A stretch of 64,000 bases of DNA. Origin: Cryptomeria japonica (lineage: Eukaryota; Streptophyta; Pinopsida; Cupressales; Cupressaceae). Under the pieces are notes generated by a model. That model was not told the DNA's origin. It ran no database searches and worked only from the letters and a program-made list of their open reading frames with translations. Positions 9,160 to 21,270 of the stretch are shown in pieces. How positions within the stretch are numbered: the stretch's first letter is position 1; every line of letters starts with the position of its first letter. A program made the translations under genes and the position numbers. The stretch spans positions 186,151,770-186,215,769 of the forward strand of contig NC_081406.1 of the NCBI RefSeq assembly GCF_030272615.1, in the 5' to 3' direction.

Positions 9160-10260
9160 GCAATATCTCTTTCCAAGAGGAATAATGGTGAAATAAATGT
9201 TGGTGTAACAAAAGAGGATCTTAGAGCCCTCTAGATACAAGTTCAGGAATTGCAAGAGGAGCTGCATAGAGGAGTTGATATTAGTGCAAGAGATGAAAGT
9301 GAGGATGAACTTGACTTGAAGGAGAATTTGAATAAGAACAAGAAGTAGCCATAGATCCTGATATGTCTATGTTTTGAGGGTCATTTCCAATATTGGGAAA
9401 AGGCCAAAGGTTGAAGTTTTCACAATTTTTGGAAATATTAATCTAGAAGAGTTGATCAATTGGATCAATAATATGAAATAATATTTTGAGTATGAAGATG
9501 TGGGAGATCTTGAATGGGTCAAGTTTTCAAAGACCAGGCTATGGGTTCATGCTAGCATTTGGTGGAAAGAAGTTCAATTAGGGAGAAATATAAGAGGAAA
9601 AGAGAAAATAACATGGGAAGGGATAGTGGAAAAAATATAAGAGACAATTCATTCTTGTTGACTATGAGATTGATTTGTTAAAAAAGATGCAAGGGTTGAA
9701 GTAAGTGAATTTATTTGTCAAAGATTATACAGAAGAGTTCTATCGAGTCCTAATTAGAACATGTCATTCAGAGGCCAATAAGGAGAAAGTTGCTAATTAC
9801 ATAAATGGGTTAAAGTTGATTATTCAAGAACAATTGATTTTAGTAAAAAATTCTACCAATGAATATGCATATCAATTTTCTTTGAAGGTAAAAGAGAAGT
9901 TGAATAGAATATTTTAGAGAAATAAAAATGGAAGAGGTCATAGTGGAAAGACTAGTGGACAGCCTTATGGAGGCTAAAATGAAAACTAGAAGAAGAATGA
10001 ATAATGTAGTAGTAGTAATAATAAAAAAGGGAAATAATTCCTACCATCCTTGTGATAAAAGTAATGGAGATCAAAGAGGAATAGAAAATGGGAAGAGGAG
10101 ACTTCCATAAAACATATTTATAGTGTCAAGAAGAAGGACATAGAATCTATGAGAATCCCAAAAATTGAAGGAGGACAAGATAAATAACTGAGGGTAATGC
10201 ACAAGATACCCATGTAGATGATTGTGTTGAGTCTTCACATTCTAAAGATGTAGAGAGAAA
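9160..10260 (+). pseudogene. Gypsy gag remnant
   Basis: The best segment, 9705-9917, has VKDYTEEFYRVLIRTCHSE, KVANYINGLKLIIQEQL and AYQFSLKVKEKLNR, matching the gag core of the plant gypsy type seen in the minus strand at 6437. The N-terminal part near 9180-9340 is rich in Glu. A frameshift separates it from the basic, Asn- and Lys-rich part at 9928-10110. No zinc knuckle is intact. Confidence 0.7.
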
Positions 10261-10265
10261 AATTT

Positions 10266-11390
10266 TGATGAATACTAAGAGGGGGAGGGTGAATTAGTAT
10301 ACCCAAAAACTTTAACAAACACTTAAGCAATTTTACTGCAGACCGGTATAGCCCTTTAAACAATAAACCAATTAGTACACAAACAAGCCAAATAGAAAAT
10401 AAAGCATTCACCCACAATAACACAATCACCATAACACAAGATGTTTTGACATGGAAACCCAAATGGGAAAAACCATGGTGAGTAAAATTCACAAGTCTAC
10501 TATTGGCAGAATAGCAACTAGACTAGTTAAGGTCATACCGGTTAAGGCCTTACAATGTTCTTCACCAGAATAGATCCTGTTAGGAATCCAAATCTCTGTT
10601 AGGAGATAAGTCTTGTTAAAGACTACCCTATTAAAGAATTTTAGATCCACAACTATGAACCACCTTGTTAGAAGATTTAGAATAGGCTTGACTGAGCCTG
10701 CCCGATTAAGGGTTTCTAACTTGTCGAAGAGATTAGTAATAAACAAGTGATCTACAAAGTAGCACAAAATGATTAGTTGGATCCTTGATTGCTCTTTGTT
10801 AATGCATTGCAGCATTACTTCAGTCTTATGTCCTTCATACGTTCAATCTCTATTGCAATATACCTTCTTGCAAAACCCTAATCTCCTTACACAACACTTC
10901 ACACTCATACATACAAAACCTTAGACATGATGTCCTCATATAGGAATCTGATTTCATGTCGGTCGAATCAGATTAGACTATAATTTCCTAGGTACAATGC
11001 ATCTAGACACAATTTGTAACATGAAACAGAATCACCACATCGGTGTCGGTGGATGATAACTCATCATACTTTATAAGTTTGTCGGCTAACAAAACAAAGG
11101 ATACCGATTACCAGTTTACAAATAAAAACTGGTAAACTAGAACATAGTGTTCTGATCTTTAAAAAGATTGACTGCCGCTTGGGGTCCTCGTACTGCTTGA
11201 AGTCCTCATACTGCTTTGACCAGTAAGCACCTTCTCCAAACATCGATAGTCTTCAACAAACAAAGACTATGCATTCAATGGCATATAATATCGGTTTGAA
11301 AAATACATCACATAGTACTGGTTGAGAATAAAAAATAAGTGTGTGTCTATCAATGATAATCACAACTAAGCATCATCAAAAATACCAACA
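10266..11390 (-). mobile_element. Solo LTR, copia-type, minus orientation
   Basis: Inserted between gag and protease of the plus-strand gypsy. The right end is ...aataccaaca (TGTTGG in reading direction). The left end is preceded by aatactaagagggggaggg, the reversed form of the C-tract that precedes LTR ends throughout the window. It carries the shared hairpin with perfect CATGG/CCATG arms at 10450-10477. Flanks attat (right) and atttt or aattt (left) fit a decayed 5-bp duplication. No internal region remains. Confidence 0.7.
10450..10477 (-). other. Hairpin with U-rich internal loop (ENE-like), AU variant of stem 1
   Basis: In the LTR's reading direction: CATGG, TTTTT, CCC, loop ATTT, GGG, TTT, CCATG. 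Stem 1 is a perfect 5-bp pairing and stem 2 a perfect 3-bp pairing. Relative to element M's LTR2 the second base pair of stem 1 is A-T instead of G-C. Confidence 0.6.
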
Positions 11391-13405
11391 ATTATTGTCA
11401 CTAGAAGAGCCCTGTTGAATGATGAGAAAGAACTAGCCCAAAGGAAGATTTTTTTTTACACAAGATGTAATTGTGATAGTAAAGTTTGCAATGTTATTAT
11501 AGATGGTTGTAGTATTGATAACCTTATTTCAAATGAAATTGTTAGAAAAATGAAGATGGAGAGGATAAGGCATTTGAATCCTTATATTCTTGGTTGTAGA
11601 AGGACCATGAGGCTTTGACCAATGAATAATATCTAGTAAAGTTCAAAATTGAAAACTATCATGATGACGTATTATGTGATATTATGCCTATGGATGTCTG
11701 TCATATGTTGTTAGGAATGCCATGGCAATTTGATAATCATGCAGTACATTATGAGTTTTCAAATACCAATTCTTTGACTAAGGATGGATTTTGACACAAG
11801 TTGAAGCCATTGAAGGAGGTGGAGAAAAAGGTATGCAGTAATGTATGAATATGTTTAATAGATGGAAGAAAAAAATTAGATGGCATGAAGCATGAGAATA
11901 TATATTTTTTGCTAATTCCTAAAGTTAACAAAGAGGAAGTAGAAGATGTACTTATAGAAGTTGTAGATTTGTTGGATCATTTTTAGGATATTGTATATGT
12001 TAGTGTACCTAAAGGATTATCATTGATGAGGAAGATAAGTCACAAAATGGACTTGATTCTTGGAGTCAGTTTGTCAAATGAGGCATCACACAAAATAAAT
12101 ACAATAGAAATTGAAGAGTTGAGCTAAGAAGTATAAGAGCTATTGTACAAGGGATTGATTTGAGAGACTTTGAGACCATTTGTGGTACCTGCAATACTAT
12201 CATCAAAGAAGAATGGGGAATGATGGGTGTGTACAAATTATCAAGCTATCAATAAGATTACTATCAAGTATAGATTTCTTTTTCCAAGGATGGACAACAT
12301 TATGGATTGTTTTTGTAGAGCTAAGTATGTCACCGATATAGATCTAAATAGCAGATATCACCAAATTTATATTAGAGAAGGAGATGAATAGAAAATAGCC
12401 TTCACAAAAAATGAGGGCTTGTATTAGTGGTTAGTCATGCCTTTTGGGCTAACCAATGTACCAATCACATTCATGTGACTCATGAACAAGGTACCAAAAG
12501 AGTTTTTTGGTAAATTTGTTATCATTTACTTGGATGACATTTTAATTTCCAATAAGAAATTGGAGAATCATTTGATGCATATTCATAAGGTATTTGAAAA
12601 ATTAAGAGAAGAAAATTTGTTTATCAACCTCAAGAAGTGTAGATTTGTGAAGAAAGAGTTAGTGTGCCTAAGATTTATTTTCTCAACAGATGCTCTTAGA
12701 ATGGACCCTAAAAAGGAAAAGGAAATCCTTGAAAGGTCTACCCCATGGAGTGCTACAAAGGTGAGATCCTTTCATGTTTTGGAATTTTTTTATGGAAATT
12801 TTACCAAAGGTTTTAGTAGTATTTATGCACCACTAACTAGAACAATACAACGAGTCAAGAAAAAATTCAAATGCACTATAAGGGAAGCAAGGAGTTTTTA
12901 TTTGATGAAAAGAAAATTTATAGAGTAACATGTTTGGCACTTCTAAATGTTAATAGGGTATTTTAGGTAGATTTTGATGCTAGTGGCAATGTCATTCGAG
13001 CTATTTTCAGTTAGCAAGGTAAAACCATCACTTATTTTAGTGAAAATTTGAATAATTCCAAGAGAAAATATGATGGTTGTGATCAGAATTTGTATGCTAT
13101 AGTTTAAGCTTTGAATAAGTGGAGACAATATCTTTTTCTAAAAGAGTTTATTTTGTTACCTAGTCATCAAACTTTATTGTATTTGAATAGTCAAGGAAAC
13201 TTCAATCAAAGACATTTAAAATGGGTTGAATTTTTACAAATTTACACATTTGTTTTGAAGCATAGGAGTGGAAAATATAATAGATATATAGATGCTTTAT
13301 GTAGGAGAAAATATTTGCTGGCAAGAATGCACGTTGAAATGGTTGACTTCAGTGAACTCGAGAGTTTATATTCAAAGGATCTGGATTTTGCAGAAGCTTG
13401 AAAAT
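11391..13405 (+). pseudogene. Gypsy protease, reverse transcriptase and RNase H remnant
   Basis: Protease region: CNVIIDGCSIDNLISNEIV (11480-11545), with DG-C-S where D-G-G-S or D-S-G-S is usual. Linker: GRKKLDGMKHENI. RT: NYQAINKITIKYRFLFPRMD, VTDIDLNSRYHQIYI, WLVMPFGLTN and FVIIYLDDILISNK with the catalytic YLDD (about 12520-12545). RNase H and connection region: 12700-13400 with FLPSHQ-like, LNSQGN and LKHRSGKYNRYIDALCRR. At least ten stops interrupt it; the longest clear stretch is 12482-12928. Confidence 0.85.
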
Positions 13406-13409
13406 ATTG

Positions 13410-13663
13410 TATGGAGCTATTTATTTTGGATGGGATGAACTGGTTGGATTTCATAATCTAAGATGATATATTTTTTACAAGCCATTTTTTCAATCCAAGA
13501 ACTTCCATGAGAGAGAACCTAATACTTGGGAGAAGCATAGTCGAGGATTAGAAAGAAATTTTGATCATGATAAGACCATTGCACAAGTTGGAGAACATTA
13601 TTATTGACCAAAAGTAGAGTATGTCAACTAGAAAATGGTACAAGTCAAAACATGGGTTCATAT
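13410..13663 (+). pseudogene. Gypsy integrase N-terminus, interrupted by element D
   Basis: Visible pieces: SMREN, GLERNFDHDKTIAQVGEHYY and VCQLENGTSQN, the region between RNase H and the integrase core. The zinc-binding HHCC residues are largely lost. The frame is cut after TCATAT and continues at 37646 as QPLPIPEESWENIS, so the two sides join in phase across a 24-kb insertion. Confidence 0.7.
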
Positions 13664-13772
13664 TGTTAGGATAACCGGTGAACAACTGAGAGGGGCAGGG
13701 GGGGGGGGGGGGGGGTGAATCAGTTGTTCATAGATTATATCAATTAATCCACTTTACACCCTTAAACTAGAG

Positions 13773-14825
13773 TGTTAGGTCCCAGACACAACTGAGAGGG
13801 GGGGGGTTGAATCAGTTGTCCAATAAATTCAACCAAAATTAACTTAACCAAAACTTAATGCTTAATATCGGTAAACCAAACTTTATGCCGGTAGATAGTT
13901 TTATCAGTTAATTGTAGTAGTGGTAAAGATTAATGCATGAAATAGAAAGACAACAACATCCACAAGACATAACACAAATACTTGTATGTGGAAACCCTGT
14001 AAGGGGAAAAACCATGGTGGGAAGCCTTACCCACAATCAAACGATACTACTACGGCTAGTATGTGTGTACAATATGAATTCTGCACATGCAGAAAGGCTA
14101 GCTACCTAGAGCTCACTACTCAATCACAAAATGAGAGTCACACTGACTACAATTGGATGGTTAAATCCAATGATAATGTACTACATAAAATAACATCTTC
14201 ATATGTTGGATTCAGTACAAGTTTAGTTCTGATTTCCTTCACAAAACCTTCCTTCAACCTTCAAATGATGTATGCGTGTATAGCTCTTCTTATTTTTGCA
14301 TATACCTTATTACAATTATTTTCCCAATCGCATATCAATCTCACAAATGAGATCTTACATTTATACCATAACCTAAGACCAATTGAAAAGGTTGGCTCAC
14401 TAAAAGATATTACAATAAAATCAATTACAAATAAATCAATATCCGATGCATGATGTCATCTCAAATGCATTTACAATAATAATAAATCATCTCCATGATG
14501 TGTCGTGCTGATTTGGAATAGATATGCATGTTGGTCAATATCCTGGACCTATTTGTCGGTAACAGCAAATATGAAAACCCTAATAACCAATTAACCAAAT
14601 TGCCAAAACCAAGTGATCGAATAATGTCTTCGATATAACTAAGTAGTCTCCAAGTCATTCCAAGTGTCGGTGAACAATATAATCTATCGGTGAACCAAAT
14701 ACCGATGACTGTGCATAAGTCTCTGACTTGCCGGTGAACATAACCAAAATCTCCAAGTGCTGATAAGTGATGACAGGTGTTGACATCAATGACAAAACCA
14801 TATCAACATATCAAAAATACCAACA
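13773..14825 (-). mobile_element. 3' LTR of element C
   Basis: 1053 bp, about the same length as and clearly similar to 27442-28503, for example the shared stretch around 14000-14110 and 27670-27790. Contains the shared hairpin at 13986-14016 and the C-tract near its end. Short ORFs inside are not genes. Confidence 0.85.
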
Positions 14826-15256
14826 ATCTCCCCCTTTGGCATTGATGGCAACACAAGATGGAAAAACCATCAAAGTGCCAAAATAGAAATGCCAAAAACC
14901 AAAAACCAACAATTCTCCCAAAGAGATCATTAACCAGAAATGAAAATATAGATACAGAGAGTAATCAATCTCTCCAACAATATCTCCCCAAAGTAATAAT
15001 CTCTCCCTCAAGGGATAATGTGTTTTTCCATATCAATCTCTCCCCCTTTGACATCAAATGCCAAAGCATTACAAGAACCAGATTAAATTACAAAATACCA
15101 ACTCATTCAATATACCAACTACTCCCCCTTAGAAGTAGCTCTCCTCATCAAAGCCAGAATAAAAGATTTCTCTGTTAATTTTGTCGGTTGATGACAAACA
15201 TCAATTGTCTATGTCTCTATCGGTGGGGGTAGGACTCCAAGTTTCTCTTTGAGATA

Positions 15257-16323
15257 TTAAAAAGTTTTGTTAGGCAAAGGCTTTGTAAAAATATCTGTAA
15301 TCTGCTCTTTAGTATTCACATAAACCAATTTCACTTCTTTTGCTTCAACATTCTCCTTTAGAAAATTGAATTTGATAGAAACATGTTTAGTTTTAGAGTG
15401 AAATACTGGGTTCTTTGATATATCAATTGTTGTCATATTATCACAGTAAATAGTTATAGGTTCCTTGCATTTTACCTTTATGTCCTTCAACATTTGTTTG
15501 ATCCATAATACCTGTGTATAGTTAGTTGTTGCTGCAACATATTTTGATTCTATTGTTGATAGACTTGTACAACTCTGTTTTTTGCACAACCATCAAATTT
15601 TTCTTCTACCAAGAAAAAATGCTCCGCTGGTGGTGCTTTTTATGTCATCCACATCTCCTGCCCAATTAGCATTTGTGCATGCACATAAGTCAAAATTTTC
15701 ATCTCTAGGATACCATAAACCAAGATTTGTAGTACTTTGTAGGTACCGGAAAATCCTTTTCACTGTTGATTCATGATTTTATTTAGGATTACTCTGAAAT
15801 ATTGAAACAATACATACTACATTCATAATATCAGGTCTTATTTGTGTCAAATACAGTAAGCCTCCTATCATAGACTTGTATCTAGTCAGATTAATAGGTG
15901 TTGATTCATCCTTCAAAGATAATTTATCAATTGCAGTCATTGGTGTGCTTACTGGTTTACAGTTTTCCATGCCAAATTTTCTTTTCCTTCAAGTACTTAG
16001 ATTGACATAGGAATATACCTTTAACAGTCTGTGAAATCTACAATCCTAAAAAGAATTTTATCTCTGCAATCATAGACATTTCAAATTCTTGTTGTATTTT
16101 GTTAGAAAAGTATTTACACAATCCATCTTCTCCTCCAAAGATTATATCATCAACGAAAAACTTCGATAACCAAGATGTCATCATTAGTCACTTTTTAGTA
16201 TAGATTTCTATCAGCATTACCTTTAGTGTATCCAAGCTTCAAAAGATATTTGTTCAATCTAGCATGCGAAGCTCTAGGAGCTTGTTTCAGTCCATATAAA
16301 GTTTTCCTTAACCTGCAAGCCAC
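15257..16323 (-). pseudogene. Copia C: RT C-terminus and RNase H
   Basis: Minus strand, from B's insertion leftwards: [20 protein letters not shown], then [10 protein letters not shown] (RT catalytic FVDD, near 16135-16165), STPMTAIDKLSLKDE with RPDIMNVVCIVS, and RNase H with KKQSCTSLSTIESKYVAAT, IYCDNMTTIDISKNPVFHS and EQITDIFTKPLPN. Several stops and frame changes separate these pieces. The C-terminal DIFTKPLP is the usual copia pol end, followed by non-coding sequence and the polypurine tract. Confidence 0.85.
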
Positions 16324-17891
16324 TGTTGGCATTATGTGAACCGGTATGAGGACATAATGATATCGTATGTTGTCATTGATGTCAATATGTGATATGAAGT
16401 GAACCGGCATATGTGATATGTGAGAAGAGAGAACCGGCATATGTGTGAACCGGTATATATGCCAAAGTGAAGCAGTATATTTGTTCAAGGTGAACCGGCA
16501 TGTAGTTATGGGAACCGGCACATGGAAGCATTGTATGACTACTGGTTGGTAGGTAGTTTCCACTTTAGGATTTACGGTTGGAGTACCTCAAGCCTGTGTG
16601 ACTCAATCAGTGATCTTTGTGTGATGAGTTAGTAGTATAACGGAGAACAGATCATGTTGCCATGTAAGCCCTGTGTGCATGAAGGATCTTGCATGAAGAA
16701 GACTATCCCTATCTACCTTGGGAATGTGCAAAGTTTGTTAAATGGTGATAACGCATGATGGGTTATCAACCGCCATGAAATCGGTGGATAATGGACGATG
16801 GAGAATGTCTTGAGATCGATTCAAGATTGTTGCATTTAATGTAGTATGATTCAACAGTCAGGATTGAACCGTTTGAATTGCTTAACCTAATAGGTTTAGG
16901 GTTTAGGGTTTTTGCTACTGACCTGTCTGTTTCCTATAAGGTCAATGTTGTGTTTCTTTCTAAAGTTGTTGGCAAAAGTTGTATGTGTGTATCCAAGGGA
17001 AGTGATACGTGATTCTTGCCAGACCAAAGGAGAGAAGAGATACCTGCAAAGTGAAAGTGCAGAAGGTGAAGAGGAGCCAAAACGGATCTGCATTAGCATT
17101 GAGTGTTGTTACCAGATCATTGTAATTCCTATTGATCTTTAACCACTTCAACAGTTGTGAAATCCCTTAACAGGGTAGCCTTAACTGGCTTGATACAAAT
17201 CCTTTAATAGGGTAACTCAAAGTTATTGAGTTCTAGGAAGCTATAGAGCTCTAGAGATCCTTTAGCTATTGAGTTATTGAGATCCTCTAACAAGGTAACC
17301 CTAACCAGGTTTAACCCTTAACCAGGTATTGTAGCCATCCCTTAACCGGGTGATCCCCAACAGGATTGATTCCTAGCAGAACCTATTGTAATGTCTTTAA
17401 CCGAACAAGGCTCCTAATAGAGCGGACTTCTACAGAGTTCAAAAAGCAACTTGTGGGTATTCATCCCCACCGTGGTTCTTCCCACTTGGGTTTCCACATG
17501 AAAATATGTGTGTCGTGCATGATGCTTTTATCTTGTGATGCTTTGTTATTGTCTGTTAAGCATATGATGGTTCTGTGTTTTATGCCTATCTATAAAACAT
17601 ATTGAACTAACTATTGTGAAGATCCGATGATAGTTTGCCTGTTCATGCATGAGGGTGTAATGGTACTATAGTATTGAGCTAAGAAGAAAGCTAAGTGAGT
17701 AACCAGTTTATGATTGTTTTAGTTGTTCTGGGTCTTACCGGTTGCACTCTATTTCAACCAGTGTCACTGTTTGCCAGTCATTTGGAGTATTTGTTGTCAA
17801 ACTAGTTTAGGTCTGTATATTGTCTATACTGATTCACCCCCCCCCCCTCTCACTACTAGTTTGGTACTATTCATTCATCATTGAGTTATCA
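16324..17891 (+). mobile_element. 5' LTR of element B
   Basis: 1568 bp. U3 begins with six GAACCGG motifs (16338-16518). A telomere-like TTTAGGG pair lies at 16893-16912, a TATA-like ctataagg near 16935-16942, the shared hairpin at 17471-17499 and the C-tract near 17837. By eye it has six differences from LTR2 in the first 60 bases. It lacks an 18-bp duplication that LTR2 carries at about 21450-21482. Confidence 0.85.
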
Positions 17892-17893
17892 AT

Positions 17894-17905
17894 TGCTATC
17901 AGAGC
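17894..17905 (+). promoter_or_regulatory. Primer binding site of B, one mismatch
   Basis: TGCTATCAGAGC instead of TGGTATCAGAGC, two bases after the LTR end. The mismatch probably arose after insertion. Confidence 0.75.
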
Positions 17906-17960
17906 ACTCTAGGTCCTCTATGTTGTAAGCTTAACAGCTTGAGGTAAAGATCCCAGTCAA

Positions 17961-18195
17961 ATGATGAAGAGGGAAGGTCCAAAGTTTAATAGGGAAAATT
18001 TTGGTATATGGAAAGATAGGATGAAGATATTCATCAGAAGCATGGGTGCTCAACACTAGAGTTATGTTGAGAATGTCTATGTTGTCCCTACCGGTACTCT
18101 CACCGATGACCAAAAGAGAGAGATACAAGAAAATGGGCAAGTCATAGAAGCCCTTATTTGTAGTCTATCTGACATTGAGTTTATTGATGTTTAGG
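17961..18195 (+). pseudogene. Copia B gag, N-terminal part only
   Basis: In one frame: MMKREGPKFNRENFGIWKDR, SYVENVYVVPTGTLTDDQ and VIEALICSLSDIEFIDV, matching the start of a copia gag (UBN2-type). Stops occur at ...QH* and ...DV*. After DK the sequence jumps to the pre-integrase region, so the rest of gag, the zinc knuckle and the protease are missing. Confidence 0.75.
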
Positions 18196-18209
18196 ACAAG
18201 GTAAATCCC

Positions 18210-21042
18210 AAAGAGTTACCTGAATTCAAGAATGGAGTCTGCAGAATCAAAGGAAAAGATGGTGAATTGGTGGCCACTGGCATGCAGACCAAAGGTAACC
18301 TATTTCATCTGAATGCAAATATAAGTACATGTCTTATGGCTAAGTTTGATGATAGCTAGATATGGCATAGGAGACTCTGCCATGTGAACTTTGATAACAT
18401 TGTGAAGGCTAGTAAGATCAAGGCAGTTAGAGGGTTATCAGTGCTAAGAAAACCAGATAATACCTTGTGCAGAGAGTGTCAATTGGGGAAAATGTCTTCC
18501 TCAACCTTTAAAGGTAAATCTTTCACTTCTGACAACTTGCTTGATCTTGTGCATATTGATTTGTGTGGTCCTATGAAAACTAGATGCGTGCAGGGTGATA
18601 GGTACTTCATGATTCTCACTGATGACTGCTCAAGAATGATGTGGGTCACATTCTTGAAAGACAAGTCTAAAGCCTTTGTGAAGTTCAAAGCTTTCAAAGC
18701 ACTAGTGGAGAATGAAAGTGGTACAAGGATCAAGTGTCTCAGAACTGATCAAGGAGGGGAATTAACTTCTGGTGAATTCAACAAGTATTGTGAAGAATTT
18801 GGCATCAAGAGGCAACTGTCTACCCCCCTGACTCCACAATAGAATGGCCTAGCAGAGAGGAATAACCGGACTATGGTTGAAGCAACTAGAACCATGTTGA
18901 TTCAAAGGAAAGGTAGCTCACACCTTTTGGAGAGAAGCAGTGGGCACTGCAGTCTACACAATGAACCAGGTACTCATCAAGAAAGGTAAGGACAAAACTC
19001 CTTATGAGTATTGGACCGGTAAGACACCTATGGTTAGCTACTTTAGGGTATTTGGTAGCAAATGTTACATCAAGAGGAGTGAACATCAGGGCAAATTTGA
19101 AGTTAAATGTGATGAGGGAATATTCCTAGGATATTCCACCAAGAGTAAAGCTCTCAAGTGTTACAACAATAGGACTCAAAGAATTATGGAAAGTATCAAT
19201 GTAAGAGTTGATGAATCCTCTGAGAAAACTAAGAAAAATGGCAATGAGCAAGTTGTAAATGAACTAGTTGCAACCTTCTGGGAACTAGTTGTCAGTCAAC
19301 CAAGTATAAGTAATAGTGTTCCTAAACCGGTGAATGCTAATACTGATGAAGATGAGGATGAAGAGGAAAAGCAAGAAGAACAAGTCAAGACCATTCCTTG
19401 GTATGTCAAGCTGAATCATGATCCTAAGCAGATCATAGGAGATAAGGATGTAGGAATCCTTACAAGAAGAAAGATCAGAGAAAACTCATGTATGATCTCT
19501 AAATTTGAGCCTAAATCATTCAAAGAGGCTCATAAAGGTGAAGACTGAATCAAGGCAATGGAAGAGAAACTTGACTAGATAGAGAAAAATGGTACATGGT
19601 CCTTGGTACCTAGACCGAAGCATAAAAATGTCATTGGTACCAAATGGGTTTTCAAAAACAAGCTGAATGAGGATGGCACAGTGATTAGGAATAAAGCCAA
19701 ATTGGTGTGCAAAGGATATGCTCAAGAAGAAGGAGAAGACTATGGAGAAACCTTTGCTCCTGTAGCCAGATTGGAAGGAGTTCGTATGCTTCTTGCATAT
19801 GCAGCTTTTAAAGGCTTCAAGGTATATCAAATGGATGTAAAATGTACATTCCTAAATGGTGTACTTGAAGAGGAGGTGTATATAGAGCAACCAAATGGGT
19901 TTTCCCTATCTGAAGACAGTGATATCATGTGCAGGCCACATAAAGCCTTATATGGTCTAAAGCAGGCACCTAGAGCATGGTATGAACATCGACATTCCCA
20001 TCTTGTGATGATTGGATTTGAGAGAACAATTGAAGATAGTAATATCTACTTGAAGTCTGAAGGAGATTAGATCCTAATCTATGAGGTTTTTGTTGATGAT
20101 ATTATCTTTGGTGGAGATGACAAGATGAGTCATGATTTTGCTGATGAGATGAAGAAAGAGTTTGAGATGTCACTCATAGGGGAGATTAAGTTCTTCATTG
20201 GACTTCAGATCCCACAGATGAAAGATGGAATCTTTATCATTCAGACCAAATATGTCAAAGAGGTGTTGAAGACCTTTGGCATGGAAGATAGAAAACCAGT
20301 TGGTACACTGATGGTGACCGGTTGCAAATTGTCAAAAGAGGATGATTCCGCACTGGTTGATGAGAAGGAATACCGATCAATGATTGGTAAGTTGCATTAT
20401 GTAGTGCATAGCAGACCGGATATTGCACATGCAGTTGGCATCACTGCAAGGTTCTAGAAAAGTCCAAGAGAATCCCACTTGGTTGCAGTCAAGCGGATTC
20501 TTAGGTATCTGAAGGGAACAGTTGACTATGGATTGTGGTACCCATACAGCAATGATTTCATTTTGAAAGTATTCACAGATGCTGATTGGGCAGGTAATGT
20601 GGATGATCGGAAAAGTACAACCGGTGGTGCATTCTTTCTCGGTGGTAGACTGGTCTCATGGATGAGTAAAAAGCAAAGTTGTATCTCTCGGTCTACAGCA
20701 GAAGCGGAGTATGTTACGGCTTTCATGAACTGCACTCAGACAATCTAGATGAAGCATGTTTTAAATGGCTTCAAAATCCCCGTATCTGAACCGGTAAGTA
20801 TATTCTATGATAACACAAGTGCTATCAATATTTCAAAGAATCCGGTTTTACATTCTAGAACCAAGCATTTTGAGCTTAAGTATCATTTCTTGAGGGAAAA
20901 GGTTCAGAATAAAGAGATTGCACTGGAACATGTTTCCAGTAAGGAGCAGTTAGTAGACATATTCACCAAGCCTCTCCCAAAGGCTACATTTGTGCATTTA
21001 AGAGGTGAATTGGGGGTACTTCCCCTTCAGGAGGTGAACTAA
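18210..21042 (+). pseudogene. Copia B pol: pre-integrase, integrase, RT, RNase H
   Basis: Domains in order. Pre-integrase: IWHRRLCHVNFDNIVKASK and LCRECQLGK, keeping the H and C zinc ligands. Integrase: DLCGPMKTRCVQGDRYFM, LRTDQGGEL and GLAERNNRTMVEA, retaining D, D and [33 protein letters not shown] and [11 protein letters not shown]. RNase H: FTDADWAGNVDDRKSTTGGA and SRSTAEAEYVTA. The end is DIFTKPLPKATFVHLRGELG with a terminal TAA at 21042. From 18940 to the end it stays in one frame. Stops are TAG at 18840-18842, 20068-20070, 20455-20457 and 20746-20748 and a few others, plus TGA at 19546-19548. One frameshift lies near 18905-18930. Confidence 0.9.
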
Positions 21043-21270
21043 AAGTATTTGTTCCACATCAGTCAGATATTTCATAGTCAAATTTTTGTTGATTAATGTG
21101 TTGAAGGATGCTACTCCTCAGGGGGAGAAACATAATGGAACAGGGATGCTTGTGCCTCCACTTTGGCATTGTTGTCAAAGGGGGAGAAGAAGTGAAGTGA
21201 AGAAGATATCTGTAGAAAATGGGGGAGAAGATGTGAAGTAGAGAGATATCTTTGTATATTGCCATCGATG

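Larger units (their letters stand above)
9155..13663 (+). mobile_element. Decayed plus-strand Ty3/gypsy element, left part
   Basis: Order: gag, protease, RT, RNase H, start of integrase. It is interrupted by a solo LTR at 10266-11390 and cut at 13663 by element D. It resumes at 37646 in the integrase. Every domain carries stops, so this is one of the oldest layers of the nest. Its 5' LTR and PBS are not seen; they were replaced or lost near 9150. Confidence 0.8.

Noticed and set aside
14461-15178. Several 60-110 residue ORFs around the end of element C
   Set aside because: They fall in the LTR and in the non-coding stretch before the polypurine tract and are chance frames; related LTR copies do not preserve them.
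16893-16912. Interstitial telomere repeat
   Set aside because: Only about two TTTAGGG units, present at the same place in both LTRs of B and in solo LTR K, so it is an LTR motif and not a telomere remnant.
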